A stretch of DNA of 64,000 bases. Origin: an uncultured bacterium (GTDB lineage Bacteria; Vulcanimicrobiota; Xenobia; Xenobiales; Xenobiaceae). Position numbers and translations under genes: made by a program. Positions 36,326-45,741 of the stretch are shown here, piece after piece (the first letter of the stretch is position 1; each line of letters opens with the position of its first letter). Under the pieces are notes generated by a model. The model saw only the letters and a program-made list of their open reading frames with translations. It had not been told where the DNA came from and did not search any database. Where the stretch lies: the NCBI GenBank assembly GCA_934621605.1, contig CAKTUZ010000013.1:1-64000 (forward strand), written 5' to 3'.

Positions 36326-36438
36326 CTATTAATCACACTTTATTGGTTCTCTTTCTGTCTTGTGTTGTATCTTTTGCTATCAGAAAACAAACTCGCTTGC
36401 TTATAAGTGAATATATACTTTTTTTAGTCTCCAATAAC

Positions 36439-36480
36439 AAAACTTGCCTCCTAAGCTTTGTAGCCTGGGAGGCAAGTTTT
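36439..36480 (-). terminator. Intrinsic terminator of glgP
   Basis: AAAACTTGCCTCC pairs with GGAGGCAAGTTTT over 13 base pairs around a 16-base loop. On the minus strand it is followed by a short T-rich tail (TGTTATTGG after TTTT). It lies about 28 bases past the glgP stop. Confidence 0.85.
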
Positions 36481-36508
36481 ATTTAGTTTCTATTTGCTAA
36501 TCGATAAA

Positions 36509-39058
36509 CTAACGAGACCAGCAAATAAAGTTGACTATGTCGTTGAATTTGGCAGCGACATGGGTGGGAACTACTCTTACCGAATAAGCGAAAGTGCCGG
36601 TAGCATTGGGAGTAATTTTGCCTTCATAGCGATGAGCACCGTCGCGGTAGCCGTCGTAATTGAGTTCTACAACCTGGGGATTGACAATTTCGTCATTAAC
36701 CAGTTTACCGGCATAAAGTTCTACTTTGACTTCTTGCGGGGTAAGTCGGCCTAAGAAGACGCGGGTACTGACAGAAATCTCCTGACCGCGTTTAACTTCA
36801 CCGCGTTGCTGAATTTCAGACTCCAAATTGACGTCATTCCATACGCCTTCTAAGTACTGCTTCCAGCTAGCCAAATCTTTGGCTTTGGCATAGTCATTTT
36901 CTCCAGCGCTCTCACCGGCGATACCGGCGGGAACGTAGATTTCGTGGCAGTAATCATGGAGCATACGGTGAGTGGAATACTCGGGTACCAAGGTGCGAAC
37001 AGCATTTTGCATCATGGTAGTCCAAACGGTAGGAATACCGTTTTCGTCACGATCGTCGTAGTAAGCCGGGACTATTTCTTCTTCCAGGGTAGAGTAAAGT
37101 GAATTGGTGTCGATTAAGTCCTGCTCTTCGTTGCTGTTGTAGTGGCGGTTTTCGCCGATAGACCAACCGTTTTGACCGTTGAAACCTTCAGCCCACCAGC
37201 CGTCTAAAACACTGAAGTTAAGCACGCCGTTCATGGCCGCTTTTTCACCGGAAGTACCGGAAGCTTCCAAAGGACGACGAGGATTATTGAGCCATACATC
37301 GACACCCTGTACTAAGTAACGGGCTAAGTTGATGTCGTAGTCTTCCAAGAGGATGATGCGACCTTTAAATTCGGGCATTTTACTGTAGTCGTGAATGCGT
37401 TTAATAAACTCTTGGCCGGGACGGTCGGCGGGGTGAGCTTTACCGGCAAAGACAAAGTTTACTTCGCGACCGGGAGTGAGCATGATCTTTTTAAGGCGCT
37501 CAATATTGGAGAAGAGTAAAACGGCGCGCTTGTAGGTGGCGAAACGTCTAGCGAAACCAATGGTCAAAACGTCGGGAGAAAGGATCTTTTTAGCGGCTTC
37601 AATCTCAGATAAAGAAGCGCTCAAGCGGCGTAAACGGCGCTCGTGGCGGGCTCTTACTCCGTCAATCATACGCTGTTTCAAAGTTTGGTGTACAGACCAA
37701 ATATCACCGGCGGGAATTTTGGCTTTGTCCCAAAGCTTGTGGCTATCGGGATTGATGCGCCAATCTTTGGAGACGTGCTCATCATAGAGACTGGCCATTT
37801 CGGGAGCAATCCAAGTTCCTACATGTACACCATTAGTTACCGAAGTAATGGGAATTTCGGCAGCGGGAACGTCCGGCCATACATCACGCCATAAGTGACG
37901 GGATACGTCGCCATGAAGCTTACTGACTCCGTTGCAGAAATTAGCCAACTTAAGGCAGAAAATAGTTAAGTTGAAGGGAGCATCAGGCTGACCGGGGTTC
38001 TGACCTAAGCGCATAAACTCGTTGCGGGACATGCCCAATTCATTACGCACTTTCCAGAAGTGCATTTCCATAAGGTCACTGCCGAAAGCATCCTGGCCGG
38101 CGGGTACGGGAGTATGAGTAGTGAAGCAAACTTTAGGAGAAATAGCTTCGATGGCTTGGCGCCAGCTGAGACCCTTTTCGGTGACATATTCACGCATGAG
38201 TTCGATGGTCAGGAAAGCGGAGTGACCTTCATTCATGTGCCATACCCAAGGATTGATACCTAAGCGACGCAGAGCTTTGACGCCGCCGATACCCAAGATC
38301 TTCTCTTGAGCGATACGCATCTGATTATCGCCGCCATATAGACGAGCGGAAAGACCGCGGTCGGCTACAGAGTTTTGCTCAATATCGGTGTCGAGCAAGT
38401 AAAGTTTAATACGGCCGACTTGAATGATCCAAACGCGAGCATTAACAATGCGGTCAGGCATTTCAATTTGTACGACAATTTCGTTGCCGTCGGCGTCGGT
38501 GGCTTTTTCCGCCGGTACCATAGAGAAGTCTAAGGGCTTGTAACCGGCTTCTTGCCAACCGTCTTGGTTGATAGTCTGAATGAAGTAACCGTGATTATAA
38601 AGGAGACCTACACCGATCATGGGAATTCCCATATCGGAAGCGGTTTTTATGTGATCACCGGATAAAATGCCTAAACCACCGGAGTAAATAGGCAGACTTT
38701 CGTGCATGCCAAATTCAGCGGAGAAGTAGGCGATAACTTTGTCCTTACTCTCAGGGAAGGCTTCGCTGTAGCGGGTACTCTTAGGATTCATATAAGCCTT
38801 AAATTTGGCATATACATCATCATAAGTTTTTAAGTATTTGGCGTCTTTGGCAGCTTCTTCGAGCTTAGCTTGGTCGATGTTGGCTAAAACGGCCACAGGA
38901 TTGTGACCGACGCTCTTCCAGAGCTCTTGATCCAAACCAGAGAAGAGAGCCAGAGCTTCGGGAGTCCAAGACCACCACAAGTTGTGGGATAATTCCTGCA
39001 AACCAGCAATGCGCTCGGGCAAAACAGGACGAACTACTACGGTGCCTAAAATGTGCAC
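36509..39058 (-). CDS. glgP: Alpha-glucan (glycogen/maltodextrin) phosphorylase
   Basis: Releases glucose-1-phosphate from glycogen or maltodextrins. It belongs to the DUF3417-containing branch: the N-terminal domain (PERIAGLQELSHNLWWSW) is followed by FSAEFGMHESLPIYSGGLG, and the PLP site sits in ASGTSGEKAAMNGVLNFSVL, where the lysine of GEKAAMNG binds the cofactor. A GTG start ending at 39058 has GGAGG eight bases upstream; the frame continuing to 39130 lacks this. 849 residues. The C-terminal beta domain (ISVSTRVFLGRLTPQEVKVE) is typical of this branch. With glgB at 56.5 kb it serves glycogen turnover. Confidence 0.96.
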   Translation of the reverse strand: MHILGTVVVRPVLPERIAGLQELSHNLWWSWTPEALALFSGLDQELWKSVGHNPVAVLANIDQAKLEEAAKDAKYLKTYDDVYAKFKAYMNPKSTRYSEAFPESKDKVIAYFSAEFGMHESLPIYSGGLGILSGDHIKTASDMGIPMIGVGLLYNHGYFIQTINQDGWQEAGYKPLDFSMVPAEKATDADGNEIVVQIEMPDRIVNARVWIIQVGRIKLYLLDTDIEQNSVADRGLSARLYGGDNQMRIAQEKILGIGGVKALRRLGINPWVWHMNEGHSAFLTIELMREYVTEKGLSWRQAIEAISPKVCFTTHTPVPAGQDAFGSDLMEMHFWKVRNELGMSRNEFMRLGQNPGQPDAPFNLTIFCLKLANFCNGVSKLHGDVSRHLWRDVWPDVPAAEIPITSVTNGVHVGTWIAPEMASLYDEHVSKDWRINPDSHKLWDKAKIPAGDIWSVHQTLKQRMIDGVRARHERRLRRLSASLSEIEAAKKILSPDVLTIGFARRFATYKRAVLLFSNIERLKKIMLTPGREVNFVFAGKAHPADRPGQEFIKRIHDYSKMPEFKGRIILLEDYDINLARYLVQGVDVWLNNPRRPLEASGTSGEKAAMNGVLNFSVLDGWWAEGFNGQNGWSIGENRHYNSNEEQDLIDTNSLYSTLEEEIVPAYYDDRDENGIPTVWTTMMQNAVRTLVPEYSTHRMLHDYCHEIYVPAGIAGESAGENDYAKAKDLASWKQYLEGVWNDVNLESEIQQRGEVKRGQEISVSTRVFLGRLTPQEVKVELYAGKLVNDEIVNPQVVELNYDGYRDGAHRYEGKITPNATGTFAYSVRVVPTHVAAKFNDIVNFICWSR

Positions 39059-39295
39059 GGTATAAACCTCCGAATATTTTCTTATGAAATTGGGTAAAAA
39101 TTGTTTCTGGAGCCGCCAACCGGCTTTCAAACAGTTTTTCGATCAGCACCTTTGGCCAAACTCGATAACTCGCAGAAAAGCCGCTCCCCTGTGGGGTAAA
39201 ATTACCTTACCCAAGGGTCGCTCGGCTCTTCGAATTGCACAAGAAGATACCTTTCGATATGAAAAATAAGGTAAAAATATTTGCAATTTTAATGC

Positions 39296-39889
39296 CTATT
39301 TTTGTTTGGTAAATATGGATAAGCTAAAGATGGCCAATTTCTTACCGATCATGAGTATGCATAACGCTAATACTCCTATGCCTAAGAGAGCGGCAACTAT
39401 TTTGTTCCAGAGCGCTTTACCTTTACTTTCCATAGGTACGGAAGGCTTAAAAGCTGTCACATTGGGCTGATTGTCAGCGGAATTATTTGATCGGTTGAGC
39501 AATGCGCTGCCGTTGGCTATAATTTTTTGAAAACCATCTGTCAAACTGGAGAAAAAGCCTTTTATATTATCGGTTGTAGCTTCCTGGACTGCATTGCGTT
39601 TAAGCAAATTTGTTTTCAAAATTTGAGAAGAAGTAGTGGGGAGGGCTGCTTTGCTGCTGCCTATGGGTAAAGTCAATTGGGGAGAAGCCTCGCTCTGAGA
39701 AACAGGAGGAACTGTGCCCTCAGCCTGTGGGATATGAGAATATTGCTCTACGTCAGCTGTTTGCCCGTTTGGCAATACCGGTACACTGTGAGCAGCCTCT
39801 TCGCTGACTTTAGTTAGCTCACAACCACATCTGTCGCAGTAAGTTGAATTGGGTAAATTTTGATTATGGCATTGTGGACACTCTAACAT
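39296..39889 (-). CDS. Zinc-ribbon protein with C-terminal membrane anchor
   Basis: 197 residues. An N-terminal zinc ribbon (CPQCHNQNLPNSTYCDRCG, residues 4-22) is followed by a disordered Ser/Pro/Gln-rich linker to about 95, a short helical part, and one membrane segment near 165-188 (VAALLGIGVLALCILMIG). A tail-anchored cytosolic zinc-ribbon protein; function unknown. It starts 17 bases after the larger zinc-ribbon gene, so the two are very probably one operon and may work together at the membrane. Confidence 0.82.
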   Translation of the reverse strand: MLECPQCHNQNLPNSTYCDRCGCELTKVSEEAAHSVPVLPNGQTADVEQYSHIPQAEGTVPPVSQSEASPQLTLPIGSSKAALPTTSSQILKTNLLKRNAVQEATTDNIKGFFSSLTDGFQKIIANGSALLNRSNNSADNQPNVTAFKPSVPMESKGKALWNKIVAALLGIGVLALCILMIGKKLAIFSLSIFTKQK

Positions 39890-39906
39890 ATCGGTCTGGA
39901 TTACTC

Positions 39907-41166
39907 CTATCTGGCGGCAGAAACCTTATTTTGGGTATCTATCATTAGCGTTGCTCCTGCAACTATAACATCGAAACCGTCGTCTAAGACTTGTTCGTCT
40001 CGACTGTCAAAGAAGCTTTGCATCTTTTTGACCCCTCTTGACAGAGTATTTAAGCCGGTTTCCATATCGCTATAGAGGGAAAGTATGGCTTTATGACTGT
40101 TTTCCTCACTCTCAGTTTGGGCAGCGGCTTTTTTCTTCATTTCGGCAAATTGGGCAAGACCATCGGCTACTTTTTGGGCAAAGAAGTCAACTTCACGTTT
40201 AAGATCCTTTTCGTCTAGCAAACGGCGCTTATAAGAATTGAGGGAACCCTCCAATCTGGAAATATAAGTGTAGGCAGGTCCTTTGGTTTCAAGAGGAACG
40301 TTTTCTTTTATTTCCATCGTTTGGGTTGACAGGCCGACTATGGTAGGCATAACGGCATGGCAAGCCCGACATTTTTTCGCGCCGCCAGGATTGAGGGCTC
40401 CGCAATTGGGGCAAGCAGTCGGTTGAGCGGTTGAAGCTTTCATGAGTCTCTCCTGAACGGCAATAAGCACTTCGCTGCTTTGCAATAATTCCGAACAGCC
40501 CTCTTTTAGCAGCTTTTTGTCATAGTTCCTTTGGAAGCGAGTCATCTTATCTAAGGCTTGGCCCATTTTTTGCAAGGCCTGTTCAGCGATAGGCAGCAAT
40601 TTTTCGACGTCGTCATTTTCCTTGGGAATTTCTTTTATACTGGCAAAGTCGTCTTTAAATTCTAAAAAGCGATCGCGCAGCCAAGCTACTTTATCTTTGA
40701 GTATCTCAGGTTTGTATTGCCCTTTGGCTACTCCGGTGGCGATACGAACAATCTCTTGAATATACGGAGACTTGGAAAAAACAGGAAAAGATTCTTCTTC
40801 TTTTTTCATTTGTTCGAAAATTTCGAACATCTGGGCCAGAGCTTTGCGCCCTTGATTTATTATCTCAGGGAAAGGCTCAGTTTTGTGGTTTGCCAAGTTT
40901 TGCTTTAGATCACTTAAAACTTTGGTAATAACCTTAAGTTCGGCGGCAAACTCTTGCGGAGCTCTGATTGAAAGTTCTGTTTTGGGGCGAACTTTAATAG
41001 CTTCTTGAAATGAAGCGGCTAAATACTGGGTAAATTCTGCCATGTCGCGCAAAGTTTGGAGAAGCTCCTCTTGGGCGGAAGGGTCGTCGGGAGCTTCGTA
41101 AACTAATTCGGCAGCTCGAATAACTTCATTAAAAACAGGTGATATAGAAAGTTCAAAAGGATCCAT
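39907..41166 (-). CDS. Helical protein with zinc ribbon (paralogue of 6013-7707)
   Basis: 419 residues, nearly all helical and charged, with no export signal. A zinc ribbon CPNCGALNPGGAKKCRACH lies near residues 252-270, followed by STQTMEIKENV. The 564-residue protein at 6013-7707 has the same order of helices, ribbon and TMEI motif. The function is unknown. The membrane-anchored zinc-ribbon gene follows after 17 bases. The promoter must lie in the 172-base spacer shared with trpS. Confidence 0.85.
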   Translation of the reverse strand: MDPFELSISPVFNEVIRAAELVYEAPDDPSAQEELLQTLRDMAEFTQYLAASFQEAIKVRPKTELSIRAPQEFAAELKVITKVLSDLKQNLANHKTEPFPEIINQGRKALAQMFEIFEQMKKEEESFPVFSKSPYIQEIVRIATGVAKGQYKPEILKDKVAWLRDRFLEFKDDFASIKEIPKENDDVEKLLPIAEQALQKMGQALDKMTRFQRNYDKKLLKEGCSELLQSSEVLIAVQERLMKASTAQPTACPNCGALNPGGAKKCRACHAVMPTIVGLSTQTMEIKENVPLETKGPAYTYISRLEGSLNSYKRRLLDEKDLKREVDFFAQKVADGLAQFAEMKKKAAAQTESEENSHKAILSLYSDMETGLNTLSRGVKKMQSFFDSRDEQVLDDGFDVIVAGATLMIDTQNKVSAAR

Positions 41167-41308
41167 GCCGCGAAGTTTCTAGCTTATTTATTTACTACCT
41201 TTTTTAGCTAAACTGACTGCTTATTTTTAATTCGGCCGCAGCGGAGGAAAACGGCTTTGAGCAACCAAACAATTACAATCTTTATTTTGTAAAATTTAAT
41301 TCTGACAG

Positions 41309-41342
41309 AAGGAAGCAACTTCTATTTGAAGGCTTCCTTTGT
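41309..41342 (+). promoter_or_regulatory. Hairpin in the trpS leader
   Basis: GGAAGC and GCTTCC, extended by flanking A-T and G-U pairs, form a stem closely followed by TTTGTTG, just before the trpS ribosome binding site. It could act as an attenuator. No T-box signature (such as the conserved GGUGGNACCGCG) is present. Confidence 0.35.
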
Positions 41343-41362
41343 TGCAGAGGGGTATCCGTAAA

Positions 41363-42424
41363 GTGAAACAGATTATTTTAACCGGTGACCGTCCAACCGG
41401 ACGTCTTCATGTAGGTCATTATGTGGGATCTTTGAAGGAGCGTGTGCAACTGCAAAATTCCGGGCGTTTTGATGAAATTTACATTATGATTGCTGACGCC
41501 CAGGCTTTGACTGATAATGCCGAACATCCGGAAAAAGTGAGCCAGAACATTATGCAAGTGGCTTTAGACTATTTAGCTTGCGGTCTCGATCCGGAAAAAT
41601 CCACCATCTTTATTCAGTCAATGATTCCCGAACTTACGGAATTGACTTTTTATTATATGAATTTGGTTACTGTTTCCAGAGTACAGCGCAACCCTACCGT
41701 TAAAGCGGAAATTCAGATGCGCAATTTTGAAACTAGTATTCCGGTTGGCTTTTTCTGCTATCCTATAAGCCAAGCTTCCGATATTACCGCTTTTCAAGCC
41801 ACAGCTGTGCCAGTAGGTGAAGATCAGCTGCCTATGTTGGAGCAATGTCGCGAAATAGTTCACAAATTTAATACAGTTTATGGGGAAACCTTAGTAGAGC
41901 CGCAGATTATTCTGCCCTCTAATAAGGCCTGCCTGCGTTTGCCTGGTATTGATGGCAAAGCTAAAATGAGTAAGTCTTTGGGTAACTGTATTTATCTTTC
42001 AGAAGAGCCGGAAGAGATTCGCAAGAAAGTTATGTCCATGTTTACCGATCCTACCCATTTGCGCCGAGAGGATCCTGGTCACACTGAGGGTAATCCCGTC
42101 TTTATTTATTTAGATGCTTTTTGCCGTGATGAATATTTCGCCGAATTCTTGCCCGAATATGCCAACTTGGCCGAATTAAAGGCCCATTATGAGCGCGGCG
42201 GTTTAGGCGATGTAGTGGTGAAAAAGTTCCTCAATAATGTTATGCAAGCTGAGCTAAAGCCTATTCGTGAACGTCGCCAAGCTTGGGAAAAACGTTTGCC
42301 GGAAGTTTATGAAATACTGCGAGTCGGCAGTGAAAGAGCTAGGAAGAAGGCCGCTGAAACTTTACATGCCGTGCGTCATGCTATGAAGATCGACTACTTT
42401 GAAGGCAACAATTTGCTTAAATAG
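41363..42424 (+). CDS. trpS: Tryptophanyl-tRNA synthetase
   Basis: Class I synthetase charging tRNA-Trp. The HIGH-like motif is in GDRPTGRLHVGHYVGSL (residues 8-24) and the KMSKS motif in GKAKMSKSLGN (about 199-208). GFFCYPISQASDITAF and VPVGEDQLPMLEQCREI bind tryptophan and ATP. The frame is open from TTG at 41339, but GTG at 41363 has GAGGGG ten bases upstream and gives the family start KQIILTGDRPTG; 353 residues. A strong terminator follows. Confidence 0.96.
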   Translation: MKQIILTGDRPTGRLHVGHYVGSLKERVQLQNSGRFDEIYIMIADAQALTDNAEHPEKVSQNIMQVALDYLACGLDPEKSTIFIQSMIPELTELTFYYMNLVTVSRVQRNPTVKAEIQMRNFETSIPVGFFCYPISQASDITAFQATAVPVGEDQLPMLEQCREIVHKFNTVYGETLVEPQIILPSNKACLRLPGIDGKAKMSKSLGNCIYLSEEPEEIRKKVMSMFTDPTHLRREDPGHTEGNPVFIYLDAFCRDEYFAEFLPEYANLAELKAHYERGGLGDVVVKKFLNNVMQAELKPIRERRQAWEKRLPEVYEILRVGSERARKKAAETLHAVRHAMKIDYFEGNNLLK

Positions 42425-42446
42425 TAAAAAATATTGTCTTGCAGCC

Positions 42447-42492
42447 AAAAGAAGCTCTACGAAAAATATACGGTAGAGCTTCTTTTTTTTTT
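42447..42492. terminator. Strong intrinsic terminator after trpS
   Basis: AAAAGAAGCTCTAC pairs with GTAGAGCTTCTTTT around a 12-base loop and is followed by a long T run. The A run on the left also serves the convergent rlmK-like gene. Confidence 0.92.
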
Positions 42493-42512
42493 GTTGTATA
42501 TGCAATTCTAAG

Positions 42513-43451
42513 TTAGCTCAGCTCAAACAGCCAAGAACGGTGAGCTTTTGAATTTTCAAAATCAGGAGAGACAGTTTGTGAAGTTATTTCTTTTCGGCTC
42601 ATATTGGGATAATTTATTTCTTGCATAATAAAATTACGTTTATTGGTACTGAAATAAAGTTTGCCTCCGGGATAGAGAAGCTTTAGACAATTCTCAATAA
42701 GTTTGACGTGATCTTTGCCTACTTCAAAAATACCAGCAGTCATTTTGGAATTGCTGAAAGTAGGCGGATCGCAAATTATAAGATCAAAATGTTCGCCCTC
42801 TTGAATAGCATCTTCCAGCCAACAGACCACGTCGTCTTCAATTAATGTATTGGCTTTATCTTGTAACTTGTTAAGTTGTAAATTGCGTTCTACCCAATCA
42901 AGATAGCGACCGGAAAGATCTACAGACACCGTACTTGCAGCTCCGGCAGCACTGGCATAAACCGTAAAGCTTCCCGTGTAGCAAAAAAGATTCAGTACTT
43001 TTTGGCCCTGACTTTGTGAAGCTACCAGAGCTCGGGTACGACGATGATCTAAAAAGAGTCCGGTATCATGATAATCGCTTAAATTGATTAAAAATTGATG
43101 GCCGCCTTCATTGACTATAAATTCGTGTCGATCGTGACTGTGTCGTCTGTATTGACCTCCGGGATGGCGATCTTTTACAAAAAGATTGCCATCGTCCAGG
43201 TTCAAACCGATCAAAGTTTGTTTTATCGCTTCCTGACGAAAAGCTTGGCGGGCTTCTTCAGAATCATCGCGAGTACGATCTGAAATCCACAGAGCTACTT
43301 TACCTTCATAATAGTCGGCAATGACGGGAAACTCCGGAATATCGTGATCATAAATCCTGAAACAGCTGATATTTTGACGGCGAGCCCACTTAGAAAAATG
43401 CTTAAACCTTTTGCGGAGGCGATTCGCTAAAATAAGTTCTTTTTTACTCAT
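42513..43451 (-). CDS. Stand-alone RlmK-type 23S rRNA (guanine-N7) methyltransferase
   Basis: 312 residues matching the C-terminal half of E. coli RlmKL: NRLRKRFKHFSKWARRQNIS, CFRIYDHDIPEFPVIADYYE and then the Rossmann methyltransferase domain with VLNLFCYTGSFTVYASAAGA as the SAM loop and LIICDPPTFSNSK as the catalytic DPP motif. RlmK methylates G2069 in E. coli numbering. Here no RlmL half is attached, so the fused enzyme of gammaproteobacteria corresponds to separate proteins or a single activity. RlmI is the nearest alternative. Confidence 0.88.
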   Translation of the reverse strand: MSKKELILANRLRKRFKHFSKWARRQNISCFRIYDHDIPEFPVIADYYEGKVALWISDRTRDDSEEARQAFRQEAIKQTLIGLNLDDGNLFVKDRHPGGQYRRHSHDRHEFIVNEGGHQFLINLSDYHDTGLFLDHRRTRALVASQSQGQKVLNLFCYTGSFTVYASAAGAASTVSVDLSGRYLDWVERNLQLNKLQDKANTLIEDDVVCWLEDAIQEGEHFDLIICDPPTFSNSKMTAGIFEVGKDHVKLIENCLKLLYPGGKLYFSTNKRNFIMQEINYPNMSRKEITSQTVSPDFENSKAHRSWLFELS

Positions 43452-43475
43452 ATTCTTATTGACAGATTGTATTAA

Positions 43476-45548
43476 TCAATTCAGTTTATAACCGTTTTCA
43501 GCAAAAACTTCGAGACCGCGCAAGTTTAAAGGTTGTCCGAAGGCGTATCCTTCCTGTAAATTTAAGCCTATACTTGCCAGAGACTCAGATTGCTCTGTGT
43601 TACTGATACCATTAATTATGCACTGACATCCCAAAAACTCGGAAGCTTTTAAGCACATCTTGGCATAACGTTCTTTTAATTCTTTACTGCGTCGGTCAGA
43701 AATAAAATCCATATAATTGCTCTTGACGGCTTTTAAGTCCAAATCCAACATATCGCACATGGGCAAAGAAGCGCTGCCCAAACGATCTAAAACGCAGCCT
43801 ATACCATGTTCGGTGAAGTTTGTGATAATCTGTTTGGCCCTGGTTAAGTCTTTAGCCAAAGTATCTTCACACACTTCTAAACGAATATGGTCTGGAGAAA
43901 ATTTGAAATCTTGGCAGCTGAGCAAAATGTTATCCAATAAATCGCTGTCATAAAACTGGCGACTGCTTACATTGAAGTTAATGGTAAAATCTTGAGGCAG
44001 AGGAGCTAACATATTGAGCTTCTTTATTTGCTCTAGAGAGGCTTTTATAAGCTCATAGCCTATAGGTAACATAAGCTGATCGCGATCGCAAAGGTCGAGA
44101 AATTCTTCTGGAATAAGCGTCTTACCACTGGGATGACGCCAACGTAAGAGAACCTCCAGACCACTGATAGTACCGTCTTCTCGATTGACAATAGGCAAAT
44201 ACCTGGGAGTAAATTGGCGTCCGCCTACTGCGTCATAAAGCTCTTGCTCGCGGGTTAAACGTTCTTGAGAATATTTTTGGTGCTTATCATTGCACATGCG
44301 GGCTTTATTTTCGCCCAAAGTTCTGGCCAACAGGGAAGCTTTATAAGCGTCATTCAATAAACTTTCAGGAGATTCGTAGCCATCGCAAGACACGGCCACG
44401 CCTATACTGGTATTGACATTGATCTGACTGTCAAAGATACGCAACTGATTAGATAATGATTTTGAAATACGGTTAGCCACGCGTAAAGCGTCACTAACTT
44501 CGCGCAAATCATCCAAGAGAACGGCAAAGCGATTATGCTCAATTCTGGAAATAAGATCGGAAGCTCTGGAGGAAAGCTGTAAGCGTCTGCTGATAGCTGA
44601 CCAAATTTGCTCAATTTCTGCGCCGGTAAATTTATTTTTTAGCTGATCAAGATCATTGACAGTTACATTCAAGAGGCCGAAAAGGTACTTTTCGTTGCGA
44701 ATTGCGCGTACCATTGCTCTTTCCAGTAAATCGTAAAATACGTGACGACCTGGCAAACCGGTTACACTGTCGTAGGAGAAAGAGTTGCTTATATCGCTGA
44801 TATTACCTACCAAGCGCTGAGCTTCTCCGTTGCCGTCGCGTACGGCAATAGCTCGTACTAAAACCCAACGATGAGTGCCATCTTGACGCATTACACGGTG
44901 TTGAGCTTCCAAGTAAGGCGTTTTGCCTTCGAGGTGTTCTTTGAGTTTTTCGGAGACGGTAGCGTAATCTTCCGGATGGATGGCATTAAACCAATCTTGA
45001 GGGGTGGCCGGAGCGGCTAAGTCGTGCTCCATACATAAAAGTTCGTATACCCTTGGGGAATTGATTATAGAGTTTGCTTTTATGTCCCAATCAAAAACGC
45101 CACCGTTAATAGCTTTAACAGCCAGATCGAGTCGCTCTTCTTGAGTATGCAAATCTTGATAAGATTTATGTAGCGATAAGCAGAGATTGACTTTGGCAAT
45201 AAGTTCTTCTTCACCGACCGGTTTTACTATATAATAGTTGGCGCCTGCATTCCAGGCTGCCACCTTGTCGGTATATTCGCTGAGTGAGGAAACTACAATA
45301 ATGGGCAGCTCTGCCAAATTTGAGCGTTTTCTTAGATCGGCTATAAAGTCTAGACCATTCATATCTTTGGTCAAAGTTTCCATAACCAGCACTTGGACAG
45401 GCTGCTCTTCAATGATTTCTAAAGCCTCATTGCATGAGCTGACGGTAGCAGTCTCAAAACCTTTATCCTCGAGATAGTGGCAAATAAGCATTCGGCTGAC
45501 GCCCTGATCTTCTAATACCAAGATGCGGTTTGAGCTGCTGTTTTTCAT
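43476..45548 (-). CDS. REC-PAS-GGDEF-EAL protein with degenerate active sites
   Basis: 690 residues. The receiver domain (about 5-125) has glutamate 57 in VLVMETLTKDMNG where the phosphoacceptor aspartate belongs; ED and VVSS and the lysine of VKPVG remain. A PAS/PAC domain follows (about 135-255: DGTHRWVLVRAIAV). The diguanylate cyclase-like domain reads EHNRF instead of GGDEF near 336. The phosphodiesterase-like domain has EVL for EAL near 464, DRLG for DDFG, and NGISNTEQ where EGVET is expected. It is therefore probably a c-di-GMP or protein-binding sensor rather than an enzyme. GGAGG lies eight bases before the ATG ending at 45548. Confidence 0.9.
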   Translation of the reverse strand: MKNSSSNRILVLEDQGVSRMLICHYLEDKGFETATVSSCNEALEIIEEQPVQVLVMETLTKDMNGLDFIADLRKRSNLAELPIIVVSSLSEYTDKVAAWNAGANYYIVKPVGEEELIAKVNLCLSLHKSYQDLHTQEERLDLAVKAINGGVFDWDIKANSIINSPRVYELLCMEHDLAAPATPQDWFNAIHPEDYATVSEKLKEHLEGKTPYLEAQHRVMRQDGTHRWVLVRAIAVRDGNGEAQRLVGNISDISNSFSYDSVTGLPGRHVFYDLLERAMVRAIRNEKYLFGLLNVTVNDLDQLKNKFTGAEIEQIWSAISRRLQLSSRASDLISRIEHNRFAVLLDDLREVSDALRVANRISKSLSNQLRIFDSQINVNTSIGVAVSCDGYESPESLLNDAYKASLLARTLGENKARMCNDKHQKYSQERLTREQELYDAVGGRQFTPRYLPIVNREDGTISGLEVLLRWRHPSGKTLIPEEFLDLCDRDQLMLPIGYELIKASLEQIKKLNMLAPLPQDFTINFNVSSRQFYDSDLLDNILLSCQDFKFSPDHIRLEVCEDTLAKDLTRAKQIITNFTEHGIGCVLDRLGSASLPMCDMLDLDLKAVKSNYMDFISDRRSKELKERYAKMCLKASEFLGCQCIINGISNTEQSESLASIGLNLQEGYAFGQPLNLRGLEVFAENGYKLN

Positions 45549-45730
45549 GAAATGGGCCTCCACAAGATTGAACTTGCCAAATCTAAAAAGTTAGATACCT
45601 CAGTCTCGGAAGATTACGTTAAAAAGTTGTTCTTTTCCTGTTCAGCCGTTAATGTCTGCTGGTGAAGCTGTTTTTTTTGCTAAGGAAAGCTGCGCATTTG
45701 TTCAAAACTATAGCGTTTTAAGCGTTCTTT

Positions 45731-45739
45731 TGTTATACT
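45731..45739 (+). promoter_or_regulatory. Extended -10 promoter of RNA 1
   Basis: TGTTATACT fits TGnTATAAT with one mismatch. The -35 region 17 bases upstream (TAGCGT) is poor, as is common for extended -10 promoters. Transcription should begin at about 45746 in the GGGGG tract. Confidence 0.55.
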
Positions 45740-45741
45740 GT

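Larger units (their letters stand above)
36014..36508. other. Control region between the citrate operon and glgP
   Basis: No protein gene is supported. The stretch holds the likely citrate operon promoter (36156-36183, minus), an orphan + strand terminator (36294-36325) and the glgP terminator (36439-36480). The 64-codon + frame from 36292 runs through two hairpins and is not credible. Confidence 0.6.

Noticed and set aside
36292..36486. 64-codon + frame between citD and glgP
   Set aside because: It runs through two terminator hairpins and would code for an improbable hydrophobic peptide.
41280..41362. T-box riboswitch in front of trpS
   Set aside because: Only a short hairpin is present; the conserved T-box bulge sequence and specifier loop are missing and the leader is too short.
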